Shown here in pieces: positions 8,109 to 16,114 of a stretch of DNA of 52,795 nt. Source of the DNA: JBBDWJ01 sp040902925. Its GTDB lineage: Bacteria; Acidobacteriota; Terriglobia; Bryobacterales; UBA6623. Position 1 is the first letter of the stretch, and every line of letters begins with the position of its first letter. Location: assembly GCA_040902925.1 (NCBI GenBank), contig JBBDWJ010000024.1, positions 1 through 52,795 of the forward strand. The letters are read 5' to 3'. Both the position numbers and the translations under genes were made by a program. Below the pieces are notes generated by a model. The model ran no database searches. It was given only the letters and a program-made list of their open reading frames with translations, and was not told the DNA's origin.

Positions 8109-9287
8109 CTACCCGGCGTAGACCGTTTCAGCCGCTCTCGCCCCGCTGGAGACGGCTTCGTAGCCCTGCCGCATGAGGCCGGACTGTAGCGCCTCCAGGA
8201 ACAACAGCACGTTGTTGCGCGTCGACGAGCTTCCCATTAGTCCGATTCGCAGAATCTTTCCGGCCAGGGGACCGAAGCCTCCCAGGACCTCGATTCCGTA
8301 CCCGTCGAGCAGATCCTTGCGCAGGGCGGTGTCGCTGACGCCGTCGGGAAGCCTTACGGTATTTAGCGTCCAAAGCCGGTGTCGCGGTTCGACGTGCATC
8401 TTCAGGCCCATGGCTTCGAGCCCGGCAACCAGCGCCAGGTGGTTCGTGCGATGGCGCTCGAAGCGCGAATCGAGTCCTTCTTCGTGGACGATGCGCAACG
8501 CTTCGCGCAACGCGTACATCATGTTCGCGGGCGTGGTGTGGTGATAAGAACGCGGCACGCGCCACGCAGGCCAGATCAATTTGAGGTCGTGATACCACGA
8601 TGGAACGAGAGCCTTGCTCTTTTCGAGCGCTTCCACCGCGCGCGGGGACAGAGTCATCGGCGAGAGCCCGGGAGGCGCACCCAGACATTTTTGCGTCACG
8701 CTATAGGCGATATCGATGGCGTTGGCGTCGATTTCGATGGGCATGCCGCCCAACGAGGTGACGCAATCGGCGATCACCAGCGCGCCAACGTCGTGCGCCG
8801 CAGCGCAGATCGCTTTGGGATGCTGCAACGCGCCGGTGGACGTCTCGTTGTGGACGAAGCCGACCACCTGCGGGCGTTCGCGCTCGATAAACTCGCGAGC
8901 TTCGCCGTCGCTGAAGGTTTCTCCCCATGGTTTTTCGAGCCGTACGATTTCGGCTTGCTGGCGGCGGCACATCTCGGCCATGCGCTCGCCGAAAAACCCA
9001 TTGACGAAGATAGCGATTTTGGTGCCCGGCGCGACGAAATTCATCACCGCGGATTCCATGCCCGCCGAGCCGGTTCCGGTAATGGCCAGCGTAAATTCGT
9101 TAACAGTCTGGAAGGTGTAGCGCAGCAACTCCTGGATGTCGTCCATGACTTCGAACAAAGCCGGGTCCAAGTAACCGACCGTCGGAGCCGCCATGGCGAG
9201 ATAGACGCGCGGATCGACCATGCTCGGGCCTGGGCCGAGCAAAATACGCCGCGGAGGAATGAAAAAGGAATATTGTTTTTCGGGCAT
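8109..9287 (-). CDS. PLP-dependent class V aminotransferase (alanine/serine-glyoxylate type)
   Basis: Fold-type I PLP enzyme of the alanine-glyoxylate/serine-glyoxylate aminotransferase family, which moves an amino group from alanine or serine to glyoxylate. The N-terminal LLGPGPSMVDPRVY is the family hallmark; TGTGSAGMESAV binds the cofactor phosphate, IADCVTSLGG contains the Asp contacting the pyridine ring, and the Schiff-base lysine is in SVTQKCLGAPPG. I chose ATG at 9287 (392 residues); an in-frame TTG at 9302 would add five residues. It sits alone upstream of the phoH promoter and reads the same way. Substrate preference within the family is not certain. Confidence 0.9.
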   Translation of the reverse strand: MPEKQYSFFIPPRRILLGPGPSMVDPRVYLAMAAPTVGYLDPALFEVMDDIQELLRYTFQTVNEFTLAITGTGSAGMESAVMNFVAPGTKIAIFVNGFFGERMAEMCRRQQAEIVRLEKPWGETFSDGEAREFIERERPQVVGFVHNETSTGALQHPKAICAAAHDVGALVIADCVTSLGGMPIEIDANAIDIAYSVTQKCLGAPPGLSPMTLSPRAVEALEKSKALVPSWYHDLKLIWPAWRVPRSYHHTTPANMMYALREALRIVHEEGLDSRFERHRTNHLALVAGLEAMGLKMHVEPRHRLWTLNTVRLPDGVSDTALRKDLLDGYGIEVLGGFGPLAGKILRIGLMGSSSTRNNVLLFLEALQSGLMRQGYEAVSSGARAAETVYAG

Positions 9288-9515
9288 CGCTACGAAGGCC
9301 AAGATAGCATAGCCAAACTGTGGGAATTGGGCCGTCCGGTTTTCACAACCACCTGCATTGGCTTCGTGCTAGTTCTACCAGCGGCTTATATCTTGCGGCC
9401 TGGGCCGTCCCCAGTGGGGTCTACGTCTGAACTCGGTTTCGCAACAGCCTCTCGCTAGCTTGCGACAAACAGCGCCGGCCTTCAAACATTGCGGGATTTA
9501 ATTGCTCAAAAAAGG

Positions 9516-9544
9516 TTGTGTCGAACACATCTGGCGTGTAGACT
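9516..9544 (+). promoter_or_regulatory. putative promoter with overlapping palindrome upstream of the SBBP-repeat gene
   Basis: TTGTGT (9516-9521) and TAGACT (9539-9544) are separated by 17 bases. The -35 region lies in a short palindrome, TGTGTCGAACACA (9517-9529, 5-bp arms around CGA), a plausible operator for a dimeric repressor. Predicted start of transcription is near 9551, giving a leader of about 115 bases to the GTG at 9668. The rest of the gap from 9288 shows nothing else I can name. Confidence 0.4.
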
Positions 9545-9667
9545 CGATGGCAACCGGAAATCTCGAATCAATATTTTCTCAGCATCATAGTGAGAGTCTG
9601 CTTGGCTATTCACCAGACCCTCATCGCACTGCTCTCAAAAATCTTCGAAGGGAAAAAGGGGGTTGAT

Positions 9668-12643
9668 GTGTTTTGGGATCCAAGAGGACGGCGCCGGCAG
9701 GCTTTCAATCTTTGGCGATATGCGATTCTTTGCGTTCTTATACTGCACGGCTGGAGTGTGCCGGCGCGAGCATCGGACTATGGCAAGGTCCCTCTCAGTT
9801 TTGAAGAAAATCAGGGCCAGACGGCCGCTGAGGTGCAGTTTCTCGCTCGCGGAGACGGATCAACTCTTTACCTCACTTGCTCCGAGGCAGTCCTTCAACT
9901 GACCGGCCGGGCGGGAACCAGCGCTAATTCGAAACTGGCCCGAGACGCAGCGGATCAAACCGTTTCCACGAAGGGCGTGCTGCGCATGAGCTTCGGCGCT
10001 TCGGGAAACGAGTGCCGCGCCGAGGGCCTCGACACTCAGCCGGGCCGCGCGCACTATTTTCAGGGTCGCGCGCCCGAGGGGTGGATTACCCAGGTTCCGC
10101 TCTACGCCAAGGTTCGTTTCGAGGAAGTGTATCCGGGCATCGACTTGATTTTCTACGGCAACCAGCAGCGTATCGAGTACGATTTCGTGGTCGCCGCGGG
10201 CGCCGACCCCTCCCCAATCCGGCTGAGAATCGATGGCGCCGAAAGGCTGGGCGTTGACGGCAGCGGATCGCTCATCGCCGCGTTAGGAGGCGAACAGGTC
10301 GTCCAGCACCGGCCGCTTGTTTATCAGATCAGCGAAGGTCCCAAAACAGGCGGCGATCCGAACCGCGAGATCGTCGAGGGCAGTTGGAAGCTGCTGGCGG
10401 AGAACGAGGCCGGCTTCGAGCTAGGCGATTATGACCGCAACCGGCCGCTGGTTATCGATCCTGTGATCGTGTACTCCACCTACGTCGGGGCCGGCGCGGT
10501 ATCGCGGGGCTTCGACATCGCCGTTGATGCCCAAGGGTCCGCCGTCATCGTGGGCGAAACCGACTCGATCGATTTCCCGGTGACCGACGGTGCTGCCCAG
10601 ACGGAGTATCGCGGAGGCACCAGAAGCGGCATCATCGTCAAGCTGAACCCGGAGGGCAATGAGACTGTCTTCGCCACCTATCTCAGCGGATTCGGGCTCG
10701 ATCAAGCGTTCGGAGTTGACGTCGACCCGGAGGGTAACGTCTACGTAACCGGCGCAGCCAGGAGCAGCGACTTCCCGGTTACACCGGAGGCGTTCGACAC
10801 CGATTCGCTGGGAGATGCCGCCTTCGTGACGAAGCTGCCGCCCGACGGTTCGCGGCTGATCTACAGCACGTTTCTCGGCGATGGAGGCGACGTCGCATGG
10901 GGAATCGCCGTCGATGACGACGGTAGCGCCTGTGTCGTGGGGGAAACGGTCTCCGCGGAGTTTCCCCTGGTCAACCCGATCCAGTCCACAAGAGTCAGCC
11001 CTCGAGACGCGTTCATTGCCAAACTGAATCCGGAAGGCTCGGCTCTGGTGTTCTCCACGTATTTTGGCGGCGCGGAGGGCAGAAGTCATGCCGAGGCTTG
11101 CGCCTACGATGAAGCCCACAATGCCTACGTCACCGGGCATATTGAGACCAATGGGAGTGTGCGCACGACCCCGGGCGCGCTCCAAATGGCATCTGCCGGG
11201 AACCGCGACGCGTTCCTGGTGAAGCTCAGCTCCGAAGGTGACCTTGTCTTTTCCACAATGCTGGGCGGCACGAATGCTGATTGGGGTTTTGACGTCGCAG
11301 TCGATTTCGCTGGCCACGCCTACGTGGCGGGTCAAACGAGCACAACGGATGGATCCTTTCCCGTCACTGCGGGCGCCATGAGGGAAACCCCTCGATCGAG
11401 CGAAGGTTTCGTGGCGAAGTTTAGCCCCAACGGAGACGAACTCATCTATTCGACCTTCGTCGGCGGCACGGGAAACGTCGAGCCCCTGGAGGGAATCGCG
11501 GTTGACACGGCCGGACACGCCTATGTCGCCGGCCGGACCAACGTCCTATCCGGCGTGGATCTTGTGAATGCGATTCCCGGCGCGGAGGGGACCGGCGGCG
11601 GCGCCAACAGCGCGGCCATTTTTGCCAAACTTCGCGTAGACGGTTCGGCCGCGCTGGTGTGGACCGGCTTCGGAGGTGGCGACGATGCCGAACAGGGTCA
11701 CGCTATCGGCGTTGACTCGAATTGCCAGGCTTATATCACGGGCGAAACCGACTCGAAGGATTTCGTGACAGCCAACCCTTACCAGGCCCAATCGGCCTCC
11801 CCCGCTGGCAGCGCGGATGGATTTGTCACCAAGATCGACCCCACGATTGAGACTGTCGACCCGACAATCGGCTGCCGCGCGGTGGTGCAGGCGACCGGCA
11901 CTCCTGTTGTACCAGAGGGGGCGGCCAACTCGATCATGACCGTGTACGGAAGCAACTTCGCGCCGGATGGCACGCAGGCGCTGGCGCCGGAGGTCGACGC
12001 CGCCGGGCGCATCAGCACGCGACTCGCGGACACTTGCATCGAGGTCGATGGCATTCGCTCGCCGGTCTTTGCCGTGCTGCCCGGGCAGATCAACTTTCAG
12101 AACCCCCACCAACTCGGCGAGGGCTATCGATCGTTTCGCGTGATCAGCGGCTGCGGCACCGCGAACGAGCAGGTCAGCGAACCCGAGCATATTCGGATCT
12201 ATTCCGCGACGCCGGCGTTTTTCAACTTCGTCAACAACGGAAACGGTGCTAACCCCATCGCCGCTCTGCATCAGGACGGCATCCGGTACGTTGGACCGCC
12301 CGGGCTGTTCGGCGGAGCTGCCGAGACGACGCCGGCCGCTCCGGGAGAGTTCGTAAGCCTGTTCGCGACGGGCTTCGGCGCAACGGCGCCCGCTTTTGAG
12401 GCAGGCCAGGTTCCCGCTATGACGGCGGAGTTAACCACCGGCGATGTGCAGGTCACGATCGGTGGTATCGAGGTGCCGGCGGAAGATATTTTCTACGTTG
12501 GCGTGGCGCCTTGTTGCGCCGGCCTATATCAACTGGTGGTGAAGGTTCCGCCCAATGCCCCCAACGGCAATCTCGCGGTGGTTGTGACAATCCAGGGACG
12601 CGTTTCGCCTGAGGGGCCGTTCGTTGTGGTTCAGGGGCCGTAG
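9668..12643 (+). CDS. exported SBBP-repeat protein with Solibacter-type C-terminal domain
   Basis: A very large secreted protein of about 991 residues. I chose GTG at 9668 because it is preceded by a strong AGGGGG box at 6 bases and opens a clean signal peptide (charged RGRRR, core YAILCVLIL, cleavage near PARAS); the frame also opens at GTG 9590. After the signal comes a domain of the DUF7948 kind (FEENQGQ, HYFQGRAPEGW, YPGIDLIFYGNQQRIEYDF). Next are about nine SBBP-type beta-propeller blades with the recurring pattern STYxGG, DxxGxAYVxGxT and FPVT. The last ~220 residues match the Solibacter C-terminal domain (TIGR03437), with MTVYGSNFAP, VFAVLPGQINFQNP and GLYQLVVKVP. Role unknown; cell-surface binding or adhesion is a guess. 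It is the best lineage marker here. Confidence 0.88.
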   Translation: MFWDPRGRRRQAFNLWRYAILCVLILHGWSVPARASDYGKVPLSFEENQGQTAAEVQFLARGDGSTLYLTCSEAVLQLTGRAGTSANSKLARDAADQTVSTKGVLRMSFGASGNECRAEGLDTQPGRAHYFQGRAPEGWITQVPLYAKVRFEEVYPGIDLIFYGNQQRIEYDFVVAAGADPSPIRLRIDGAERLGVDGSGSLIAALGGEQVVQHRPLVYQISEGPKTGGDPNREIVEGSWKLLAENEAGFELGDYDRNRPLVIDPVIVYSTYVGAGAVSRGFDIAVDAQGSAVIVGETDSIDFPVTDGAAQTEYRGGTRSGIIVKLNPEGNETVFATYLSGFGLDQAFGVDVDPEGNVYVTGAARSSDFPVTPEAFDTDSLGDAAFVTKLPPDGSRLIYSTFLGDGGDVAWGIAVDDDGSACVVGETVSAEFPLVNPIQSTRVSPRDAFIAKLNPEGSALVFSTYFGGAEGRSHAEACAYDEAHNAYVTGHIETNGSVRTTPGALQMASAGNRDAFLVKLSSEGDLVFSTMLGGTNADWGFDVAVDFAGHAYVAGQTSTTDGSFPVTAGAMRETPRSSEGFVAKFSPNGDELIYSTFVGGTGNVEPLEGIAVDTAGHAYVAGRTNVLSGVDLVNAIPGAEGTGGGANSAAIFAKLRVDGSAALVWTGFGGGDDAEQGHAIGVDSNCQAYITGETDSKDFVTANPYQAQSASPAGSADGFVTKIDPTIETVDPTIGCRAVVQATGTPVVPEGAANSIMTVYGSNFAPDGTQALAPEVDAAGRISTRLADTCIEVDGIRSPVFAVLPGQINFQNPHQLGEGYRSFRVISGCGTANEQVSEPEHIRIYSATPAFFNFVNNGNGANPIAALHQDGIRYVGPPGLFGGAAETTPAAPGEFVSLFATGFGATAPAFEAGQVPAMTAELTTGDVQVTIGGIEVPAEDIFYVGVAPCCAGLYQLVVKVPPNAPNGNLAVVVTIQGRVSPEGPFVVVQGP

Positions 12644-12772
12644 TGTAGCTTGCACACGGCTCATCCGGAGGATCAGGGACAGCGCGCGCGGGATTGCTTC
12701 AGCGGCACGTTCCGGCAGGTAAAGCGTTGCGGCGTCCGTCCGCGGTGAAGCGGCCGTCCGCCGGGCAGAAGG

Positions 12773-13939
12773 TCAGCTCCGCACGATCTTCTCTTGCCGC
12801 AAGGCTACGTTGGCGAGGTGCGACGTGCGTGCGGCTTCCACCCCCGCGCGGATGTGCGCGTTGGGAGTCTTGCGGCTGCGGATGCAGTCGATCCAATTGG
12901 CGACGTTGGCCTTGGTGCCGTCTCCGGTCTGCTCCATCTTCTTGAAGGGCTCGGGTAGATTGGTGAATTCCGCGCGCACCACTCCTTCGGGATAGAGCGC
13001 GTAGCCGTCGCGCGTCAGCTTCAGCATGGCTTTGCCTCCCCGGAAGATAATGCCGCCGCCCTCAAGAGCTCCAACCATCGAGCTGTGATAGAGCACGGTG
13101 TAGTTCTGCGGGTAAAGGATTGTCGCGGTGACGGTATCCGGCGATTCGAGCCATGTGGTCGCGTGCGTGGAACCGCTGGCCTGAACGCGTTCGATGGCGG
13201 GACTGTTCATGTACCACTGCACTACATCGATCCAGTGCGTGAGCAAATCCGTAAAGATGCCGCCGCCGAAGTCCCAGAAAAAGCGCCAGCGGCGGAATTT
13301 CATGGCGTCAAAAGGCTGCTTGGGGCGCGTGCCGAGCCATTGTTCCCAATCGAGCTGGCTGACGTCGATTTCTCCCGGATCCTTGGAGGTCAGATAGTTT
13401 TGATACCACCAGGTTTCGACGAAGGTGATCTGCCCGAGCTCGCCCGCGTCGATGATCTCTTTCGCAGCGAGGTAGTGATCCCAGCTTCGCTGCTGCGTTC
13501 CGGTCGCGACGACTTGCTTTGAGCTCTCGACGCCGGCGATCAGCTTGTCGCCTTCGTCGAGCCGCTGCGTGACCGGCTTTTCGCAGTAGACGTCTTTGCC
13601 GGCGGAGATGGCCTCGAGAATCATCGGCGTATGCCAGTGGTCGGGCGTTGCGATGATCACGCCATCGATATCCTTGCGGCCGAGGATGTCGCGGTAGTCT
13701 TTGGCCGGTTTGGCCGCTTCGCCCAGCTCCTGAGCGGCCTGTTCCCGCCGCGGAATATATACATCCGAGACAGCCACGACCTCAACGTTAGGCGCTTCGC
13801 GCGCCTGGCGCGTGACGCTGCGGCCTCTGCCGCCCGCGCCGATCAAGGCAACGCGCACGCGGTCATTCGCTCCCAGAACGTGCTGCGGCGCCAGTAGAGT
13901 CGCCGCGGCTCCTGCTTGCAAAAAGTCTCGTCGTTTCAT
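12773..13939 (-). CDS. Tat-exported Gfo/Idh/MocA-family oxidoreductase
   Basis: NAD(P)-dependent sugar or inositol dehydrogenase-type protein of 388 residues. The N-terminus MKRRDFLQAGAAATLL has the twin-arginine (RRDFLQ) motif and a hydrophobic core, so the folded protein is probably exported with its cofactor. The Rossmann fold follows with GAGGRGRSV, and the family motif CEKPVTQ supplies the catalytic lysine; TPDHWH and THWIDVVQWY are typical of the exported group. Substrate is unknown; in related bacteria such proteins are linked to breakdown of sugars or glycosides. It stands alone, convergent with the SBBP-repeat gene, with only about 130 bases between them that hold no clear terminator. 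Confidence 0.9.
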   Translation of the reverse strand: MKRRDFLQAGAAATLLAPQHVLGANDRVRVALIGAGGRGRSVTRQAREAPNVEVVAVSDVYIPRREQAAQELGEAAKPAKDYRDILGRKDIDGVIIATPDHWHTPMILEAISAGKDVYCEKPVTQRLDEGDKLIAGVESSKQVVATGTQQRSWDHYLAAKEIIDAGELGQITFVETWWYQNYLTSKDPGEIDVSQLDWEQWLGTRPKQPFDAMKFRRWRFFWDFGGGIFTDLLTHWIDVVQWYMNSPAIERVQASGSTHATTWLESPDTVTATILYPQNYTVLYHSSMVGALEGGGIIFRGGKAMLKLTRDGYALYPEGVVRAEFTNLPEPFKKMEQTGDGTKANVANWIDCIRSRKTPNAHIRAGVEAARTSHLANVALRQEKIVRS

Positions 13940-14067
13940 GGCGCCCCTATTCTCCCAAATCAGGCGCCGAAATGCGGGTCAAACGTCGCCATCTTGCAGG
14001 GCCTGAAACCGCCGGCGTTCGGCTTCGCCCAGCCGGTTCTGGCGCCAGCGCGCGCGAAAAGGAAACC

Positions 14068-14994
14068 TCAAAATCCGTCGAGCTTTTTGACCGGAATCGT
14101 AAACGAAACAGTGTTGACCTTCCCTTCGCGCTGCACTTGAATCCAGATGCGATACATTCCCGGGCGTGGAAAGATCAGGTTCATTTGAATCCGCGGGCCG
14201 CCGTCGGCGATCGCCGGGTGGGCGTGGATCATGTCGACCAGGTCCCCACTCACCGAAAGCATGTGCGCCCAGGCTCCCAGAAACTGCTCGAGCCCTTCGG
14301 CGGTATCGAGTTCGAAAAACAGCATCGTTTTGAACGCCGCGATCGGCTCGGCGGGCTCGGTGTGCAGCGAAATCGTGACGTTTTCGCCGCGCTTGGAATC
14401 GAGGTCCGATTTGAGGCTTCCGATGGATGCTTCCAACCCTTGCTCGAAGTCCTTCGTCGTCACCGTAGCGGGAATCAACTGCGGCGTCGCGTTGGCGGGA
14501 TAGAAATCGGCCAACAGGCGATAGACCCCGGGCTTCGGGAAAACCGTTTGGTGCCGAAAGATGCCGTCGTCACCAAGCAAAGGGTGCTCGTGGCGGAAAA
14601 CTTCAAGATCGTGGCTGACGTAGAGCAGGTGGAAAAGCTTGTCGTGGACGGTGCTGAAGCCGGTCGCGCGCTTGCCGTCACGCGGGTCCAGAATTTCGAA
14701 CTGTAGCTCGACGGGTATGCCCGGCTCGACGCCCGGCGGATCGATTCGCAGCCTGACGTCATATTCGACCGGCTCGGCAACGCCGGCCACCAGGTCCATG
14801 CCGCATTTTGAGCATCGGCCGGCCGCGGCCGCCCGGATTTCGGGGTCCATCGGACAGTAGAAGGGCTGCGTCGCCGGGTCAGGCGCTGGCGGTTCAATGG
14901 CCTGGTTTTGACCCCACACAGACGCCGCGGCGGCGGCGAGCAGAATCACGCACCAGATGCTGGTCTTCGATACGCGCACGGCGTGTGCCGTCAT
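14068..14994 (-). CDS. exported protein with a heavy-metal-binding domain
   Basis: A 308-residue secreted protein. The ATG at 14994 starts a signal peptide (core IWCVILLAAAAASVWG). Residues about 45-70 form a heavy-metal-binding domain of the type found in copper efflux proteins, with YCPMDPEIR and CSKCGMDL; the usual CPMHP has Asp in place of His. The rest looks like tandem beta-sandwich segments, with histidine- and methionine-containing stretches such as LYVSHDLEVFRHEHP and MIHAHPAI that could bind metal. A role in periplasmic copper handling is inferred. The frame stays open far upstream to 15843, but that part is antisense to the LmbE gene and is not coding. Confidence 0.75.
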   Translation of the reverse strand: MTAHAVRVSKTSIWCVILLAAAAASVWGQNQAIEPPAPDPATQPFYCPMDPEIRAAAAGRCSKCGMDLVAGVAEPVEYDVRLRIDPPGVEPGIPVELQFEILDPRDGKRATGFSTVHDKLFHLLYVSHDLEVFRHEHPLLGDDGIFRHQTVFPKPGVYRLLADFYPANATPQLIPATVTTKDFEQGLEASIGSLKSDLDSKRGENVTISLHTEPAEPIAAFKTMLFFELDTAEGLEQFLGAWAHMLSVSGDLVDMIHAHPAIADGGPRIQMNLIFPRPGMYRIWIQVQREGKVNTVSFTIPVKKLDGF

Positions 14995-15174
14995 GATAGC
15001 AACCGTGATAGGCCGGCCCTCCAGGCTGCTGCGAGTGTGAGCGCTCCACTCGGTCGTTCGCCTTGTGGCTCCACCTCGGACGATTTTCCGGCGGCGCTCC
15101 GCGCCCTGTCCATAGCGCGCCTCCTTGCTTTCTGGCATCGCTTCCCCGTATCGTTCAGCAGAGTCGGAGGAAGC

Positions 15175-15864
15175 ATGCCCCAAACGTTGTTGGCTCTCGG
15201 CGCGCACTATGACGATTGCGTGTTTGGCATTCCGGGAATCCTGTTGCAGGCGGTGAGCAAGCACTATCGCGTTGTCATCCTGGCGATGATCGGCGACTAC
15301 GAAAACTGGGCGCCGGCCAAAGGCCGCACCGCGGAGCTGAAGCAAGGCACCATCGAGATCTCGAAGCGGCATGGGGCCGAAATGCGCTACCTCGATTTCA
15401 AGTCCGGGCACTTCGAGGTCACTCCGGCCACGAAACGCGCCGTGGCCGAGGTCGTCGCCGACGTCAAGCCCGACGTGGCGTTTCTGTTGTGGCCGCGCGA
15501 CAGTCATCCCGACCATGAGGCTGCGTCGAGTCTCAGCAAAATCGCTCTGAATCTCACCGACCGCGTGCTCGAGAGCGAGCCGGTTCGCGGCCCCAGCCGC
15601 GCCTATTACTACGACAATGGCCCGCGCCATACAATCGGTTTCGAGCCCGATACCTTCGTCGATGTCACGCCGCAGTGGAAGACGGCGATCGACTGGCTCG
15701 GGGAGTTCATGGCGCTGGTGCGCAACGAACCCTACAAGCCCGGGGCTCTCGACGGTTCGCAGCAGTTGAAACAGACCATCGCGCAGTATCGCGGTAAGAC
15801 CTGCGGAGCCGGTTATGCCGAGGCTCTGCAGGCGCTGCATCATTATCCGCGCGAGATTCTTTAG
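15175..15864 (+). CDS. PIG-L/LmbE-family N-deacetylase
   Basis: Zinc-dependent deacetylase of the LmbE/PIG-L family, acting on N-acetylglucosamine-like groups in glycolipids or small thiols such as bacillithiol and mycothiol. 229 residues. The family motif AHPDD appears here as AHYDDCVFG, with Tyr replacing Pro, and the second zinc motif is SHPDHEAA. The ATG is preceded by GGAGG at 4 bases, which fixes the start. It diverges from the heavy-metal-binding gene and is followed by a 250-base gap before the kinase gene. Substrate cannot be deduced. Confidence 0.87.
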   Translation: MPQTLLALGAHYDDCVFGIPGILLQAVSKHYRVVILAMIGDYENWAPAKGRTAELKQGTIEISKRHGAEMRYLDFKSGHFEVTPATKRAVAEVVADVKPDVAFLLWPRDSHPDHEAASSLSKIALNLTDRVLESEPVRGPSRAYYYDNGPRHTIGFEPDTFVDVTPQWKTAIDWLGEFMALVRNEPYKPGALDGSQQLKQTIAQYRGKTCGAGYAEALQALHHYPREIL

Positions 15865-16114
15865 CGAATTTTTCCGGGACAGTCCATTGGTTCCTCGGTC
15901 GGCAAACGCCGGCGTCGCTCGCGAGAGAAGCCCGAGACGCGGCCGCCCCCCTCTAAGGCGAATCTACGGGTGGGACCGCGCTTGCGGCGTCCGGTATCCT
16001 GGAAGAGAACCGGACGGTCACGAATCCCCGCGGCTGAGGGGCCCGGAGCGTGGTCCAAATCAGGGGAGTGGCCGCCCTGTAACCCCTACTGCTCCGGCAT
16101 TCGCCGGCAAAACG

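Noticed and set aside
8379..9458. 359-codon plus-strand frame opposite the aminotransferase gene
   Set aside because: The minus-strand aminotransferase has all its motifs; this frame has none.
14995..15843. Open frame extending the heavy-metal-binding protein upstream to 591 codons on the minus strand
   Set aside because: This part is antisense to the LmbE-type gene, has no signal or domain, and the true start with a signal peptide is at 14994.
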